Part shown: piece by piece, positions 40,944 to 49,587 of the stretch
How positions within the stretch are numbered: the first letter of the stretch is position 1
How the letters are laid out: every line of letters begins with the position of its first letter
Assembly: GCF_004522095.1 (NCBI RefSeq)
Contig: NZ_SPUI01000003.1
Location: forward strand, 372,001 to 436,000
DNA from: Nocardioides sp. 503
GTDB taxonomy: Bacteria > Actinomycetota > Actinomycetes > Propionibacteriales > Nocardioidaceae
Direction: 5' to 3'
Length of the DNA: 64,000 nucleotides
Program-made: the position numbers and the translations under genes
Notes under the pieces: generated by a model
The model's input: the letters and a program-made list of their open reading frames with translations, nothing else
What the model was told of the DNA's origin: nothing
The model's database searches: none

Positions 40944-42290
40944 ATGAGCACGCACCCCGTCCTCCCCCTGGTCATCGTCGGCGCCGGCCCGATCGGCCTC
41001 ACCGCCGCGGCGCACGCGCAGTCACGCGGTCTGCGCACCCTCGTGCTCGAGGCCGGCCCGACCGCCGGCGCGGCCGTGCGGCAGTGGGGACACGTCCGGC
41101 TCTTCTCGGCCTGGTCCGAGCTCGTCGACCCCGAGGCCCGCCGGCTGCTCACGGCCCGCGGCTGGGCGGCGCCCGACCCGGCGGCGTACCCGACAGGTGA
41201 GGAGTGGTCGCGGCACTACCTCGACCCGCTCGCCGAGGCGCTCCAGGCCACCGGCGAGGTGGAGGTGCGGCTGGGCGCGCGGGTGGTGGGCGTGACGCGC
41301 CAGGGCCGCGACCGGCTGGTCGACTCGGGTCGCGCGGAGGCGCCGTTCGAGCTGCGGGTGGCGACGGCCGACGGCGTACGCCGCGTGCTCGCCTCGGCGG
41401 TGATCGACGCGTCCGGTACGTGGGGCGACCCGAGCCCTCTGGGGTCCGACGGCCTCCCGGCGTACGGCGAGGCGGAGCACGCCGACCGCATCACCTACGG
41501 CATCCCGGACCTCGCCGCGCCCGAGGCCGTCGAGCGCTACGCCGGACGGCACGTCGCCGTCGCCGGAAGCGGCGCCTCGGCCCAGAACGTGCTCGTCGCG
41601 CTGGCCGGGCTCGCCTCCCGCGGCACGACCGTGTCCTGGCTCGTGCGCCGCGGGGCGACGGCCGACGCGTTCGGCGGCGGCGACAACGACCAGCTGGAGG
41701 CGCGCGGCGCGCTCGGCAAGGCGGCCGAGGCCGCGGTCGCGACGGGTCCGGTGCACGCCGTACCCTGCTTCCGGGCCGCGGAGGTCGGCGAGGACCCCGC
41801 GCGACCCGGCGCCCTGCGGATCACCAGCACCGACGGCGCCACCGTCGACGGCGTGGACGAGGTGGTCGTCGTGACCGGCTTCCGCCCGGACCTGGGCTGG
41901 CTGGGCGAGATGCGCCTCGACCTCGACCCGGTGCTCTCGGCCCCCACGCGCCTCGCGCCGCTGATCGACCCCAACGTCCACTCCTGCGGCACGGTCTACC
42001 CCCACGGCGCCGCCGAGCTCGCCCACCCGGAGCCCGGCCTCTACCTCGCCGGCATGAAGTCCTACGGCCGCGCGCCGTCGTTCCTGGCGCTCACGGGATT
42101 CGAGCAGGTCCGCAGCATCGTCGCGGCCCTCGCCGGCGACCATGAAGCCGCCGCCCGCGTCGAGCTCGTCCTCCCCGAGACGGGTGTCTGCGGCGGCTCC
42201 GGCACGTTCGACGACCCCGTCGCCGAGGACAGCGGCTGCTGCAGCACGTCGACCGCGGACCTGCTGACCATCGGCCGCCCGGCGGGATAG
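40944..42290 (+). CDS. ArsO-like FAD-dependent oxidoreductase
   Basis: 448 residues. FAD site VIVGAGPIGLTAAAHAQSRGLRTLVLEAGP at the N-terminus; a second nucleotide site VAVAGSGASAQNVLVALAGLASRG in the middle; VVVTGFRPD before the C-terminal part. Position opposite arsR suggests an ArsO-type flavoprotein of arsenic metabolism. The tail is unusual: cysteines in GVCGGSGTFDD and SGCCSTST could bind As(III). The stop codon TAG (42288-42290) is supplied by the left arm of palindrome copy B. ATG at 40944 chosen; the open frame upstream overlaps arsR. Confidence 0.82.
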   Translation: MSTHPVLPLVIVGAGPIGLTAAAHAQSRGLRTLVLEAGPTAGAAVRQWGHVRLFSAWSELVDPEARRLLTARGWAAPDPAAYPTGEEWSRHYLDPLAEALQATGEVEVRLGARVVGVTRQGRDRLVDSGRAEAPFELRVATADGVRRVLASAVIDASGTWGDPSPLGSDGLPAYGEAEHADRITYGIPDLAAPEAVERYAGRHVAVAGSGASAQNVLVALAGLASRGTTVSWLVRRGATADAFGGGDNDQLEARGALGKAAEAAVATGPVHAVPCFRAAEVGEDPARPGALRITSTDGATVDGVDEVVVVTGFRPDLGWLGEMRLDLDPVLSAPTRLAPLIDPNVHSCGTVYPHGAAELAHPEPGLYLAGMKSYGRAPSFLALTGFEQVRSIVAALAGDHEAAARVELVLPETGVCGGSGTFDDPVAEDSGCCSTSTADLLTIGRPAG

Positions 42291-42350
42291 TCCCTAACGT
42301 TCTCGTGGTGACGGGCCGCGATTGACCACGAATTTGTTAGGGACTACCCC
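42284..42350. repeat. TAGTCCCTAAC palindromic element, copy B
   Basis: 67 bp; spacer 42309-42325 is 17 nt. The left arm begins GGGATAGTCCCTAAC and overlaps the last codons and stop of the flavoprotein gene; the right arm ends 14 bp from the stop of the convergent DUF559-like gene. Confidence 0.88.
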
Positions 42351-42364
42351 GGTGGTGGGGGCGT

Positions 42365-43456
42365 TCAGGCACGACGGTGGGCGAGGAGACGAGCGCGCTG
42401 CGACCGGGTGAGAGCGCGGCGCTGGGCGACGGTGTCGGTCGGGACCCACCACGAGGGGCGCTTGAGGGTCCAGCGGCGCTCGTCCGCCGTACGGCGTTCG
42501 GCCCGGCGGTAGCAGTCGCGCAGGCGCCACTCGAAGTGGTGGGGGTCGGGCGAGTCAGCTGCCAGCATGGTGACGTACTCCAGGCCCGCACGCCGCAGGT
42601 CCGCCTCACGCCGCACGTCCTTCGACCGCTGAGGGCCGGTGAGGTGATGGGCTCCGTCGTACTCCCCCACGACGCCGGCGACGGGATCGAGCAGGTCTGG
42701 GGTGCCGAGGTGCTGCCCGTCCAGACCGAAGACGGGGACGTTGCACAAGAGCCGCGGACGATCGGGCTCCGGGCGCCAGACCAGCCGCATGTCGACCTCC
42801 CGCGGGGACCAGGCGTTCTCCTCGGCGAGCGCGAGGGCCGCACGGCACTGAGGGACGCCGGTCCAGCCGTTGAGGTGCGGGAGGTACGCCGCGCACTCCT
42901 CGAGCGAGACGAGGTCGTCGTACGCCGCCATGTCGAGCGCCCTCACCGCCGCGCGCAGATCAGGCGCGTAGCGCGCCTCGAAGCACACTGACCGTGCGGC
43001 GACTGTCAGCGGCACGCCGTCGTGCACGAGAATCTCGCGCACGTTGAGACGCTCCTCGCTGATGAACACTCCGGGCTGGCGCCGAGCGTGGAGCATGGTC
43101 GCGACAGCGACGTCCCGCGACGCCGGCGATCCGTCTCGCCACAGGTCGTCGCCGCGGAACCACCGCCCGCCCATCCAGCACAGCGCCGCCCAGCCCGTGA
43201 CGCCGCCGTAGCCGGGGATGAGCTGTGCGGCCTCGACGATCCTCTGCTCGGGAAGGTCGGCACCGACGGATGCGGGGACGAACAGATTGGGTCCGGTGCG
43301 TCGCCAGCGCGGACCCCGCGCCTCGTTGGGAGTCGGGCCCGCGAGCCCCCGGGGGTCGACCGGAACCGGGACGACCACGCCGGGGTGGCCGGCATGGGGA
43401 CCCGTGGCTGCGAAGGTGACCTTCCGTCGCATGGCGACAGCGTCCCCGATGGCCAC
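42365..43456 (-). CDS. AbiEi/DUF559-like protein with C-terminal PD-(D/E)xK-type domain
   Basis: 363 residues, no signal or membrane helix. The N-terminal part (GPNLFVPASV...VTGWAALCWMGGRWF) looks like the winged-helix region of actinobacterial AbiEi-related proteins. The C-terminal part, PDLLDPVAGVVGEYDGAHHLTGPQRSKDVRREADLRRAGLEYVTML, matches the VSR/DUF559 endonuclease-like core (D...E.DG..H.....R..D..R...L...G). Such proteins are common single genes in actinobacteria; activity is unknown. A shorter start at 43432 (MRRKV) is possible. It is flanked on both sides by copies B and C of the palindrome. Confidence 0.7.
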   Translation of the reverse strand: MAIGDAVAMRRKVTFAATGPHAGHPGVVVPVPVDPRGLAGPTPNEARGPRWRRTGPNLFVPASVGADLPEQRIVEAAQLIPGYGGVTGWAALCWMGGRWFRGDDLWRDGSPASRDVAVATMLHARRQPGVFISEERLNVREILVHDGVPLTVAARSVCFEARYAPDLRAAVRALDMAAYDDLVSLEECAAYLPHLNGWTGVPQCRAALALAEENAWSPREVDMRLVWRPEPDRPRLLCNVPVFGLDGQHLGTPDLLDPVAGVVGEYDGAHHLTGPQRSKDVRREADLRRAGLEYVTMLAADSPDPHHFEWRLRDCYRRAERRTADERRWTLKRPSWWVPTDTVAQRRALTRSQRARLLAHRRA

Positions 43457-43506
43457 CCATCGCGTGTCCGTCCTCCACAGGGGCCGGTGGAGGGCAAACC
43501 CGACGG

Positions 43507-43574
43507 CGGGGTAGTCCCTAACGAATTCGTGGTGTTTGGCGGTGAATCACCACGAATTTGTTAGGGACTACCCC
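43507..43574. repeat. TAGTCCCTAAC palindromic element, copy C
   Basis: 68 bp; the best-paired copy. The 25-nt arms differ at one position, which would be a G-U wobble in RNA, and the spacer (43532-43548) is again 17 nt. It lies 23 bp beyond the pstB stop and 50 bp upstream of the DUF559-like gene start, the only copy that is not in a convergent junction. Confidence 0.9.
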
Positions 43575-43597
43575 GACCGACAGCCCAACTGCCAGGC

Positions 43598-44491
43598 TCA
43601 GCCGAAGCGGCCCGAGATGTAGTCCTCGGTGCGCTTGTCGGTGGGGTTGGCGAAGATGTGGCTGGTCTGGTCGAACTCGACGAGGAGGCCGGTGCGGTTG
43701 CCGGTGGTCTCGTCGGGGCGGGCGGTGAAGAAGGCGGTCCGGTCGGAGACGCGGGCGGCCTGCTGCATGTTGTGGGTGACGATGATGATCGTGTAGTCGT
43801 CGCGCATCTGCAGCATCAGGTCCTCGATGCGCGACGTGGCGATCGGGTCGAGCGCGGAGCACGGCTCGTCCATCAGGATCACGTCGGGCTTGGTGGCGAT
43901 GGTGCGCGCGATGCAGAGCCGCTGCTGCTGGCCGCCGGACAGGCCGTAGGCGGACTGCTTGAGCTTGTCCTTGACCTCGTCCCACAGGGCGGCGCCCTGG
44001 AGCGCCTCCTCGACCAGGTCGTCCATGTTGTCGACCTTCATGCCGGTGACCCGCGGGCCGTAGGCGATGTTGTCGTAGATCGACTTGGGGAACGGGTTGG
44101 GCTTCTGGAAGACCATGCCGATCTGGGTGCGTACGGCGATCGGGTCGACGTTGCGGCCGTAGATGTTCTGCCCGTGGTAGGTCACCTCGCCCTCGACGCG
44201 GGCGCCCGACACGAGGTCGTTCATCCGGTTCAGGCAGCGCAGCACGGTCGACTTGCCGCAGCCCGAGGGGCCGATGAGCGCGGTGATCTCGTGCTTGCCG
44301 AACGACAGGTTCACGTCGTGCACGGCGTGGAAGTCGCCGTAGTAGACGTTGAGCTTCAACGCCTCCATCACCGGCTCGGGCGGTACGGCGGGCAGCTCGC
44401 GCTCGGACTCGGCGCTGGCGCCGGTCATCATCGAGATCTCGCGACCGTCGGCGTTCACTCGCGTGGACGCGGTGGCGGGGTGGCTGGACAT
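43598..44491 (-). CDS. pstB: Phosphate ABC transporter ATP-binding protein
   Basis: 297 residues. Walker [11 protein letters not shown]-loop [18 protein letters not shown], signature [16 protein letters not shown], Walker [16 protein letters not shown] and switch His in [18 protein letters not shown], all as in PstB. An N-terminal extension of about 40 residues precedes [23 protein letters not shown]. It powers high-affinity phosphate import with PstSCA. The ATG at 44491 lies eight bases after the pstA stop; the longer frame overlaps pstA. No phoU gene follows; a palindrome does. Confidence 0.96.
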   Translation of the reverse strand: MSSHPATASTRVNADGREISMMTGASAESERELPAVPPEPVMEALKLNVYYGDFHAVHDVNLSFGKHEITALIGPSGCGKSTVLRCLNRMNDLVSGARVEGEVTYHGQNIYGRNVDPIAVRTQIGMVFQKPNPFPKSIYDNIAYGPRVTGMKVDNMDDLVEEALQGAALWDEVKDKLKQSAYGLSGGQQQRLCIARTIATKPDVILMDEPCSALDPIATSRIEDLMLQMRDDYTIIIVTHNMQQAARVSDRTAFFTARPDETTGNRTGLLVEFDQTSHIFANPTDKRTEDYISGRFG

Positions 44492-44499
44492 GGTTTCTC

Positions 44500-45408
44500 C
44501 TACCAGGTCTTCTGGAACTTGTTGCGGATGAAGATGGCGAGTGCGTTCAGACCGAGGATCATGATCAGCAGCACGATGATGGCGGCGGAGGCCGCGGTCC
44601 TGAGGTCCTCCTGCGAGTTCGAGGTCAGCGAGTAGATCTGCATCGGCAGCGCGGTGATCTCGCTCATCACCCCGGTGGGGTCGAAGAGCACGGAGCCGGC
44701 CAGGCCGACGACGACGAGCGGTGCCGCCTCGCCGATGGCGCGGGACAGCCCCAGGATGGTGCCGGTGGCGATCCCGGGGATCGCGGAGGGAAGCGTCTGG
44801 CGCCAGGTGGTCTGCCACACCGTCGCGCCCAGCGCGAGCGAGCCCTGCCGGATGTCCTGCGGCACGGCGCGCACGGCCTCGCGGGTGGTGATGATGATGA
44901 CCGGCAGGATCAGCAGGGCGAGCGCGATGGCGCCGCCGAGCACGATGCCCGTGGTGTTGAAGCCCATCAGGGCCATCACGGCGACGGCGAGGAGGCCGTA
45001 GACGATGGCGGGGACGGCGGCGAGGTTCTGCAGGTTCACCTCGATCAGCCGGTTCCACCAGCGCTCCTTGTCGGCGAACTCCTCGAGGTAGAGGGCGGCC
45101 GCGATGCCGAGAGGTACGGCGAACAGTGCGGTGAAGAGCATCAGCCACAGGGATCCGAGGATCCCGGCGCGGAAGCCGGTGGACTCGGGCCGGACGATCG
45201 AGCCGTAGTTGGTGAGGAGCTCGGAGTCGAAGCGCGGGGCGCCCTTGACCGCGGTGTCGACGATCAGCACCAGGAGCACCATCACGCCGAAGAACAGGGA
45301 GAACCACAGCGCGCCGAGGAACACCAGCGAGCCGACGTTCTTGTCCTTGCTGCGTCCGCTGGAGATCGCGCGCGTGACCTCACGCGCTGTCGTGGTCGCG
45401 ACACTCAT
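44500..45408 (-). CDS. pstA: Phosphate ABC transporter permease PstA
   Basis: 302 residues, six helices. The binding-protein-dependent permease loop is [58 protein letters not shown], giving the EAA-type coupling helix, and the C-terminal [15 protein letters not shown] is typical of PstA. ATG at 45408 lies one base after the pstC stop. Confidence 0.95.
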   Translation of the reverse strand: MSVATTTAREVTRAISSGRSKDKNVGSLVFLGALWFSLFFGVMVLLVLIVDTAVKGAPRFDSELLTNYGSIVRPESTGFRAGILGSLWLMLFTALFAVPLGIAAALYLEEFADKERWWNRLIEVNLQNLAAVPAIVYGLLAVAVMALMGFNTTGIVLGGAIALALLILPVIIITTREAVRAVPQDIRQGSLALGATVWQTTWRQTLPSAIPGIATGTILGLSRAIGEAAPLVVVGLAGSVLFDPTGVMSEITALPMQIYSLTSNSQEDLRTAASAAIIVLLIMILGLNALAIFIRNKFQKTW

Positions 45409-45409
45409 G

Positions 45410-46342
45410 TCAGTAGGCCTGCCTGAATCGTCGGACGAGGGCGATGCTGATGACGTTGATGATGAAGGTGATGACGAAGAGCAGCAGGCCGACGGCGAAC
45501 AGCTCGTTGTAGGAGCTGGAGCCCACGGCGTTCTCACCGCCTGCCGTGGTGGCGATGAAGCCGGTCATCGTCTGCATGCCCTCGCGGGGGTCCGCCGAGA
45601 GGTTCTTCAAGGAGCCCGAGGCCAGCGTGACGATCATCGTCTCGCCGACGGCGCGCGACATGCCGAGCACGATGGCCGCGGCGACGCCGGAGAGCGCGGC
45701 GGGGAGCACGACGCGCAGCGTGGTCTGCATCCGGTTGGCGCCCATGGCCATGGAGCCCTGCCGCATCGACTGCGGCACGGCGGACAGCGCGTCCTCCGAG
45801 AGGGACGCGACGGTGGGGATGATCATGACGCCGAGCACGAGCCCGGCGGCCAGGGCGTTGGTGAAGCCGACCTTGAGACTCAGGATGTCCTGCAGCAGCG
45901 TCGGTGTCACGAAGGTGAGCGCGAAGAAGCCGTAGACGACCGACGGGACGCCGGCGAGCAGCTCGACGGTGGGCTTGAGGTACTTGCGGGCCCGCTGCGA
46001 GGCGTACTCCGAGAGGTACATCGCCGCGCCCAGCCCGAGGGGGACGGCGACCAGCAGCGCGATGATCGTCGTCATCGCCGTGCCGGCCACCAGCGGCAGG
46101 ACCGCATGGGTGCCCTTCGTCGCGAAGAAGTCGCCGACGGGCACGTCGCGGAAGAAGTCGATCACGGGGCGGACCAGGGCGAAGATGATGCCGATCGTGA
46201 TCGCGACCGACAGCAGGGCGGAGGCCATCAGGACCGCACGGATGACGGCCTCGCCCGGACGGCTCTTCTTGCGCAGGTTGTGCGCGGCGGGCAGGCCCGT
46301 CCCGGAGGACGGGCCTGCCCCGGCGCTGGAGATGGTGCTCAT
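45410..46342 (-). CDS. pstC: Phosphate ABC transporter permease PstC
   Basis: 310 residues, six helices. Hallmarks: FFATKGTHAVLPLVAGTAMTTIIALLVAVPLGLGAAMYLSEYA, GVPSVVYGFFALTFV, and the coupling loop DALSAVPQSMRQGSMAMGANRMQTTLRVVLPAALSGVAAAIVLGMSRAVGETMIV. Second gene of pstSCAB, 21 bp after pstS. Confidence 0.95.
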   Translation of the reverse strand: MSTISSAGAGPSSGTGLPAAHNLRKKSRPGEAVIRAVLMASALLSVAITIGIIFALVRPVIDFFRDVPVGDFFATKGTHAVLPLVAGTAMTTIIALLVAVPLGLGAAMYLSEYASQRARKYLKPTVELLAGVPSVVYGFFALTFVTPTLLQDILSLKVGFTNALAAGLVLGVMIIPTVASLSEDALSAVPQSMRQGSMAMGANRMQTTLRVVLPAALSGVAAAIVLGMSRAVGETMIVTLASGSLKNLSADPREGMQTMTGFIATTAGGENAVGSSSYNELFAVGLLLFVITFIINVISIALVRRFRQAY

Positions 46343-46363
46343 CAGCTGGTCAGAGACTCTCGG

Positions 46364-47320
46364 TCAGCCCTTGATGCCCTCGAGCGCGGTCTGCGTCTCG
46401 GAGTAGAGCTCGTCGCTCAGCGGGATGAACTTGCCCACCTCGGCGATGTCGGAGAGGTTCTCGATGTAGAAGTCGACGTACGCCGCCACGGCCTTGTTGT
46501 CGTTGTACTTGGCGTTGTTGACGTAGACGAACAGCGGGCGGGCCAGCGGCGTGTAGCTGCCGTCCTGCGCGGTCTCGGCGGAGGGCTCGACGCAGCCGTC
46601 GCCGCTGTCGATGGCCAGCGCCTTCAGCGTGTCGGTGTTCTCCTCGTAGTACGTGTAGCCGAAGTAGCCGGTCGCACCCTCGGTGCCGCCGACGCCCTGG
46701 ACCAGGACGTTGTCGTCCTCGGAGGACTCGTAGTCGCTGCGGGTCGTCTCCGACTCGGCGCCGATGACGTCGGCGGCCATGTAGTCGTAGGTGCCCGAGT
46801 CGGTGCCAGGACCGAAGAGCTTGATCTCCTGGTCGGGGAAGCTGGGGTCCAGCTCCTTCCAGTTCTTGACCTTGGAGTCGGGGCCCCACAGCTTGATGAT
46901 CTGGTCGACGGTGAGGCAGTCGACGTCGAGGTCCTTGTTGACGACCATCGTCAGTGCGTCGGTGGCGACCTGGAGCTCGGTGTACTCGATGCCGGCCTCC
47001 TCGCAGATCGCGGCCTCTTCGTCCTTGATCGGGCGCGAGGCGTCGGAGATGTCGGTCTTGTCGGCGCAGAACGCCTCGAAGCCGCCGCCGGTGCCGGACT
47101 CGCCGACGGTGACCTTCACCTTCGGGCTCTCCTCGGCGAGCAGCTCCTGGGCCGCGACACTCATGGGGTAGACCGTGGACGAGCCGTCGACGGCGACCTT
47201 GCCGCTGACACTGTCGCCGCCGCCGTCGCTACCCGCGTCGCCGCCGCCGCAGGCGCTGAGCGCGAGGGCGAGGACGGCCATGCCGGGCACGAGGGCCCGT
47301 CGGACTGAAGTGCGGTTCAC
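46364..47320 (-). CDS. pstS: Phosphate-binding lipoprotein PstS
   Basis: 318 residues. The lipoprotein signal ends LALALSACGGG, with Cys24 as the likely lipid anchor, followed by a Gly/Ser linker. The substrate-binding domain contains VAVDGSSTVYPMSVAAQELLAEE, the phosphate loop GESGTGGGFEAFCADKTDISDASRPI and the late SGTYDYMAADVIG. It captures phosphate outside the membrane for PstCAB. A PHO-box-like direct repeat lies 76 bp upstream. Confidence 0.95.
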   Translation of the reverse strand: MNRTSVRRALVPGMAVLALALSACGGGDAGSDGGGDSVSGKVAVDGSSTVYPMSVAAQELLAEESPKVKVTVGESGTGGGFEAFCADKTDISDASRPIKDEEAAICEEAGIEYTELQVATDALTMVVNKDLDVDCLTVDQIIKLWGPDSKVKNWKELDPSFPDQEIKLFGPGTDSGTYDYMAADVIGAESETTRSDYESSEDDNVLVQGVGGTEGATGYFGYTYYEENTDTLKALAIDSGDGCVEPSAETAQDGSYTPLARPLFVYVNNAKYNDNKAVAAYVDFYIENLSDIAEVGKFIPLSDELYSETQTALEGIKG

Positions 47321-47395
47321 TGCGTATCTCCTGTGTCGTCTGTGGTGTGACGATCAGGAGTGTTGAGGCCGGAGGTGGACGGATCCGGGGTCGTC

Positions 47396-47413
47396 GGTGA
47401 ACGAGGGGTGAAC
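47396..47413 (-). promoter_or_regulatory. PHO box (PhoP-binding direct repeat)
   Basis: On the minus strand two GTTCACC units lie exactly 11 bp apart (GTTCACCCCTC followed by GTTCACC), the direct-repeat arrangement of actinobacterial PHO boxes. It is 76 bp upstream of the pstS start, so the pst operon is probably induced by the PhoR-PhoP system under phosphate limitation. The phoPR genes are not in this window. Confidence 0.78.
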
Positions 47414-47515
47414 TCGGCCCGCCCAGTTGGCGACGCTCCGCCGTGCGTGAGACGGCAGTCACGTGAACAAGCCCGGGAGGGCTTGACGCGGGCGCACCAT
47501 TCGTGACTAGGGCGA

Positions 47516-48385
47516 CTAGCGGAGGGCGTGCCGCTCCGTGGCCACGACGCGGCCCTTGCGCAGGTGCGCGACGAGCATCTCCCCGACGTCCAGCTGGGGG
47601 TCCTCGAGCCCGAGCGCGTCGAAGACCTGGGGCAGGACCGGCCGGTGCGTGCACAGCAATGCGTCGCGCTCGTCCTCGAGCAGCCCGGCCACCACGCGGC
47701 GTACGCGCTTGGGGGTGGCGTCCTCCTCGCTGAGCCGGTCGTCGCGCTCCAGCTCCCACCCGGTCGTGCCGGCGTACGGCGCCACGGTCTGGACGCAGCG
47801 CTCGCTCGCGGACGTGACCACCCGGTTGACGCCGTACGCCGCCAGCACGGGGACGAGCCGCTCCGCCTGGGCACGCCCGGTCAGGAGCAGCGGCCGCTCG
47901 CGGTCGTCGCCGCGCCAGGCCTTGCGCGAGCGCGCCTTGCCGTGGCGCAGCACGACCAGGGTGCGGGTGCGGCGCCGTGCGCGCAGCGCCTCGCCGAGGG
48001 TGTCGCGGTCGTAGTCGTAGGTGAGGCGCGTGAAGGCCTCCTCGGCGTCGACCCACGCGACGGCGTCGATCTCGGCGTTGGGGGCGTAGCCGCTGACGTC
48101 GTCCTCCCCCACCGGGCGACCGGTCCAGTAGTGGACGGTCTTCATGCGGCCGGTCGTCAGGGCGTAGCGCTGGCTCGCCAGGGGCACGCCGAGCCGCACG
48201 TGCAGGCCGGTCTCCTCCGCCACCTCGCGCACGGCGGCGGAGGTCCGGTGCTCGCCGCGGTCGAGCTTGCCCTTGGGGAACGACCAGTCGTCGTACTTGG
48301 GCCGGTGCACGAGCAGCACCCGCTTGCCAGGGCGGAAGACCACGACGCCCGCGGACTGCACGTCCGGGGGTGGAGGGGCGGGCAT
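47516..48385 (-). CDS. mutT1: MutT1-like Nudix/histidine-phosphatase fusion
   Basis: 289 residues, two domains. An N-terminal Nudix domain (1-140) has GKLDRGEHRTSAAVREVAEETGLHV (the Nudix box) and VVFRPGKRVLLVHRPKYDDWSFPKG. A C-terminal histidine phosphatase domain has LVVLRHGKARSRKAWRGDDRERPLLLTGRAQAERL with the RHG catalytic motif. This is the architecture of mycobacterial MutT1, which hydrolyses 8-oxo-(d)GTP and diadenosine polyphosphates. ATG at 48385 is at the end of a 48-bp divergent promoter region shared with the next gene. Confidence 0.9.
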   Translation of the reverse strand: MPAPPPPDVQSAGVVVFRPGKRVLLVHRPKYDDWSFPKGKLDRGEHRTSAAVREVAEETGLHVRLGVPLASQRYALTTGRMKTVHYWTGRPVGEDDVSGYAPNAEIDAVAWVDAEEAFTRLTYDYDRDTLGEALRARRRTRTLVVLRHGKARSRKAWRGDDRERPLLLTGRAQAERLVPVLAAYGVNRVVTSASERCVQTVAPYAGTTGWELERDDRLSEEDATPKRVRRVVAGLLEDERDALLCTHRPVLPQVFDALGLEDPQLDVGEMLVAHLRKGRVVATERHALR

Positions 48386-48433
48386 GCCGACTAGTCTCAC
48401 ACCACCCGCGCCCGGAGGAGAGCCGACATCACC

Positions 48434-49498
48434 GTGACACGACGCCGACTGGTGACGACCGCCGTCGGCGTGCTCGTGGTGGCGCTCGTCGTGACGGCGG
48501 CCGTGGTCGGGGTGCGGTGGTGGCGCGAGGCGCACCGGACCGACCTGGAGCGCGCCCTGGACCTCGCGCCGGGCGACGGCGAGCGCTTCTCGTGGACCGA
48601 CTGGGCCGCGGTGCGCGAGGAGCTCGGGGCGGACCTCTCCGCCGACAGCCCGCAGGACGAGGTCGTGGACTTCATGGGCGAGGGGTACGACGCCGACCTC
48701 ACCTCCGCGTCGGCGCTTCCGGAGTCCGCGCAGCAGCTGCACGTGCAGTACGGCTTCTCCCCCGCCTCGGTCGACTGGGAGCTGTTCAGCCAGTCGAAGG
48801 CCGGCGCCGTGGTGATGCTGCACCTTCCGGACGCCGCCGACTGGGACGGGATCGCCGACCGGCTGCGGCGGCTGGGCTACCGAGAGCCCGACGACGAGGA
48901 CGGCGTGTGGCTGGGCGGCAACGACACGCTCGGCCGGATCGGCGGCGTCACTCCGGAGCTGAGCTACGTCAGCCTGCTGGAGGACGAGTCGCTGATCCTC
49001 ACCAGCGACGCCAAGGCCTACCTCGAGACCGCGGTGGACTCCGCGGTCGGCGACGGCGACCCCGTCGAGGGCCTCGACGAGGTGGTGGGGGCGTCCGGCG
49101 AGCCGCTGTCGGCGGCGATCTACACCGGCGCCCAGGCCTGCGCCGCGCTGTCGATGGGCCAGGCCGACCCCGACGACGAGGCCGAGGCCGACCGGCTGGT
49201 CGCCAAGGCCGGCGAGGTCGACCCGTTCACGGCGTACGCGATGTCGGTCCAGCCCGACCGCGACCTGCGCCTCGCGCTCTCCTTCGAGACCGACGACCAG
49301 GCGCGCCGCAACGCCGACTCCCGCGCGGCCCTGGCTGCCGGCCCCGCGCCCGGCCAGGGCGGCGACTTCGCCGACCGCTTCACCCTCGGCGACGTCGAGG
49401 CCGACGGCACCCTGCTCACCATGGAGCTCGCCCCCGTCGAGGGCACCTTCGTGCTCTCCGACCTCTCCACCGGCCCGGTCCTCTTCGCCACCTGCTGA
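48434..49498 (+). CDS. Membrane-anchored extracytoplasmic protein of unknown function
   Basis: 354 residues: a basic start and one membrane helix (VTTAVGVLVVALVVTAAVVGVRWW), then an acidic extracytoplasmic domain with no cysteines except ACAAL and the terminal ATC. The body alternates short strands and helices (LHVQYGFSPASVDWELFSQSKAGAVVMLHLPD, LILTSDAKAYLETAVDSAVG) and resembles DUF3352-type putative surface proteins only loosely. Start chosen as GTG 48434 because it fits the helix; a ribosome site GGAGGAGAGCC lies upstream. Not recognised further. Confidence 0.68.
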   Translation: MTRRRLVTTAVGVLVVALVVTAAVVGVRWWREAHRTDLERALDLAPGDGERFSWTDWAAVREELGADLSADSPQDEVVDFMGEGYDADLTSASALPESAQQLHVQYGFSPASVDWELFSQSKAGAVVMLHLPDAADWDGIADRLRRLGYREPDDEDGVWLGGNDTLGRIGGVTPELSYVSLLEDESLILTSDAKAYLETAVDSAVGDGDPVEGLDEVVGASGEPLSAAIYTGAQACAALSMGQADPDDEAEADRLVAKAGEVDPFTAYAMSVQPDRDLRLALSFETDDQARRNADSRAALAAGPAPGQGGDFADRFTLGDVEADGTLLTMELAPVEGTFVLSDLSTGPVLFATC

Positions 49499-49508
49499 GC
49501 GTCGCGTC

Positions 49509-49575
49509 GGGGTAGTCCCTAACAAATTCGTGGTGGGACACGTCGAATGGCCACGCTTTTGTTAGGGACTATCCC
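49509..49575. repeat. TAGTCCCTAAC palindromic element, copy D
   Basis: 67 bp, spacer 49534-49550 of 17 nt. It sits between the convergent stops of the preceding plus-strand gene (10 bp away) and copA (12 bp away). Arms carry mismatches near the spacer (AAATTCGTGG opposite CCACGCTTTT). Confidence 0.88.
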
Positions 49576-49587
49576 GGCGGAGCGGCG

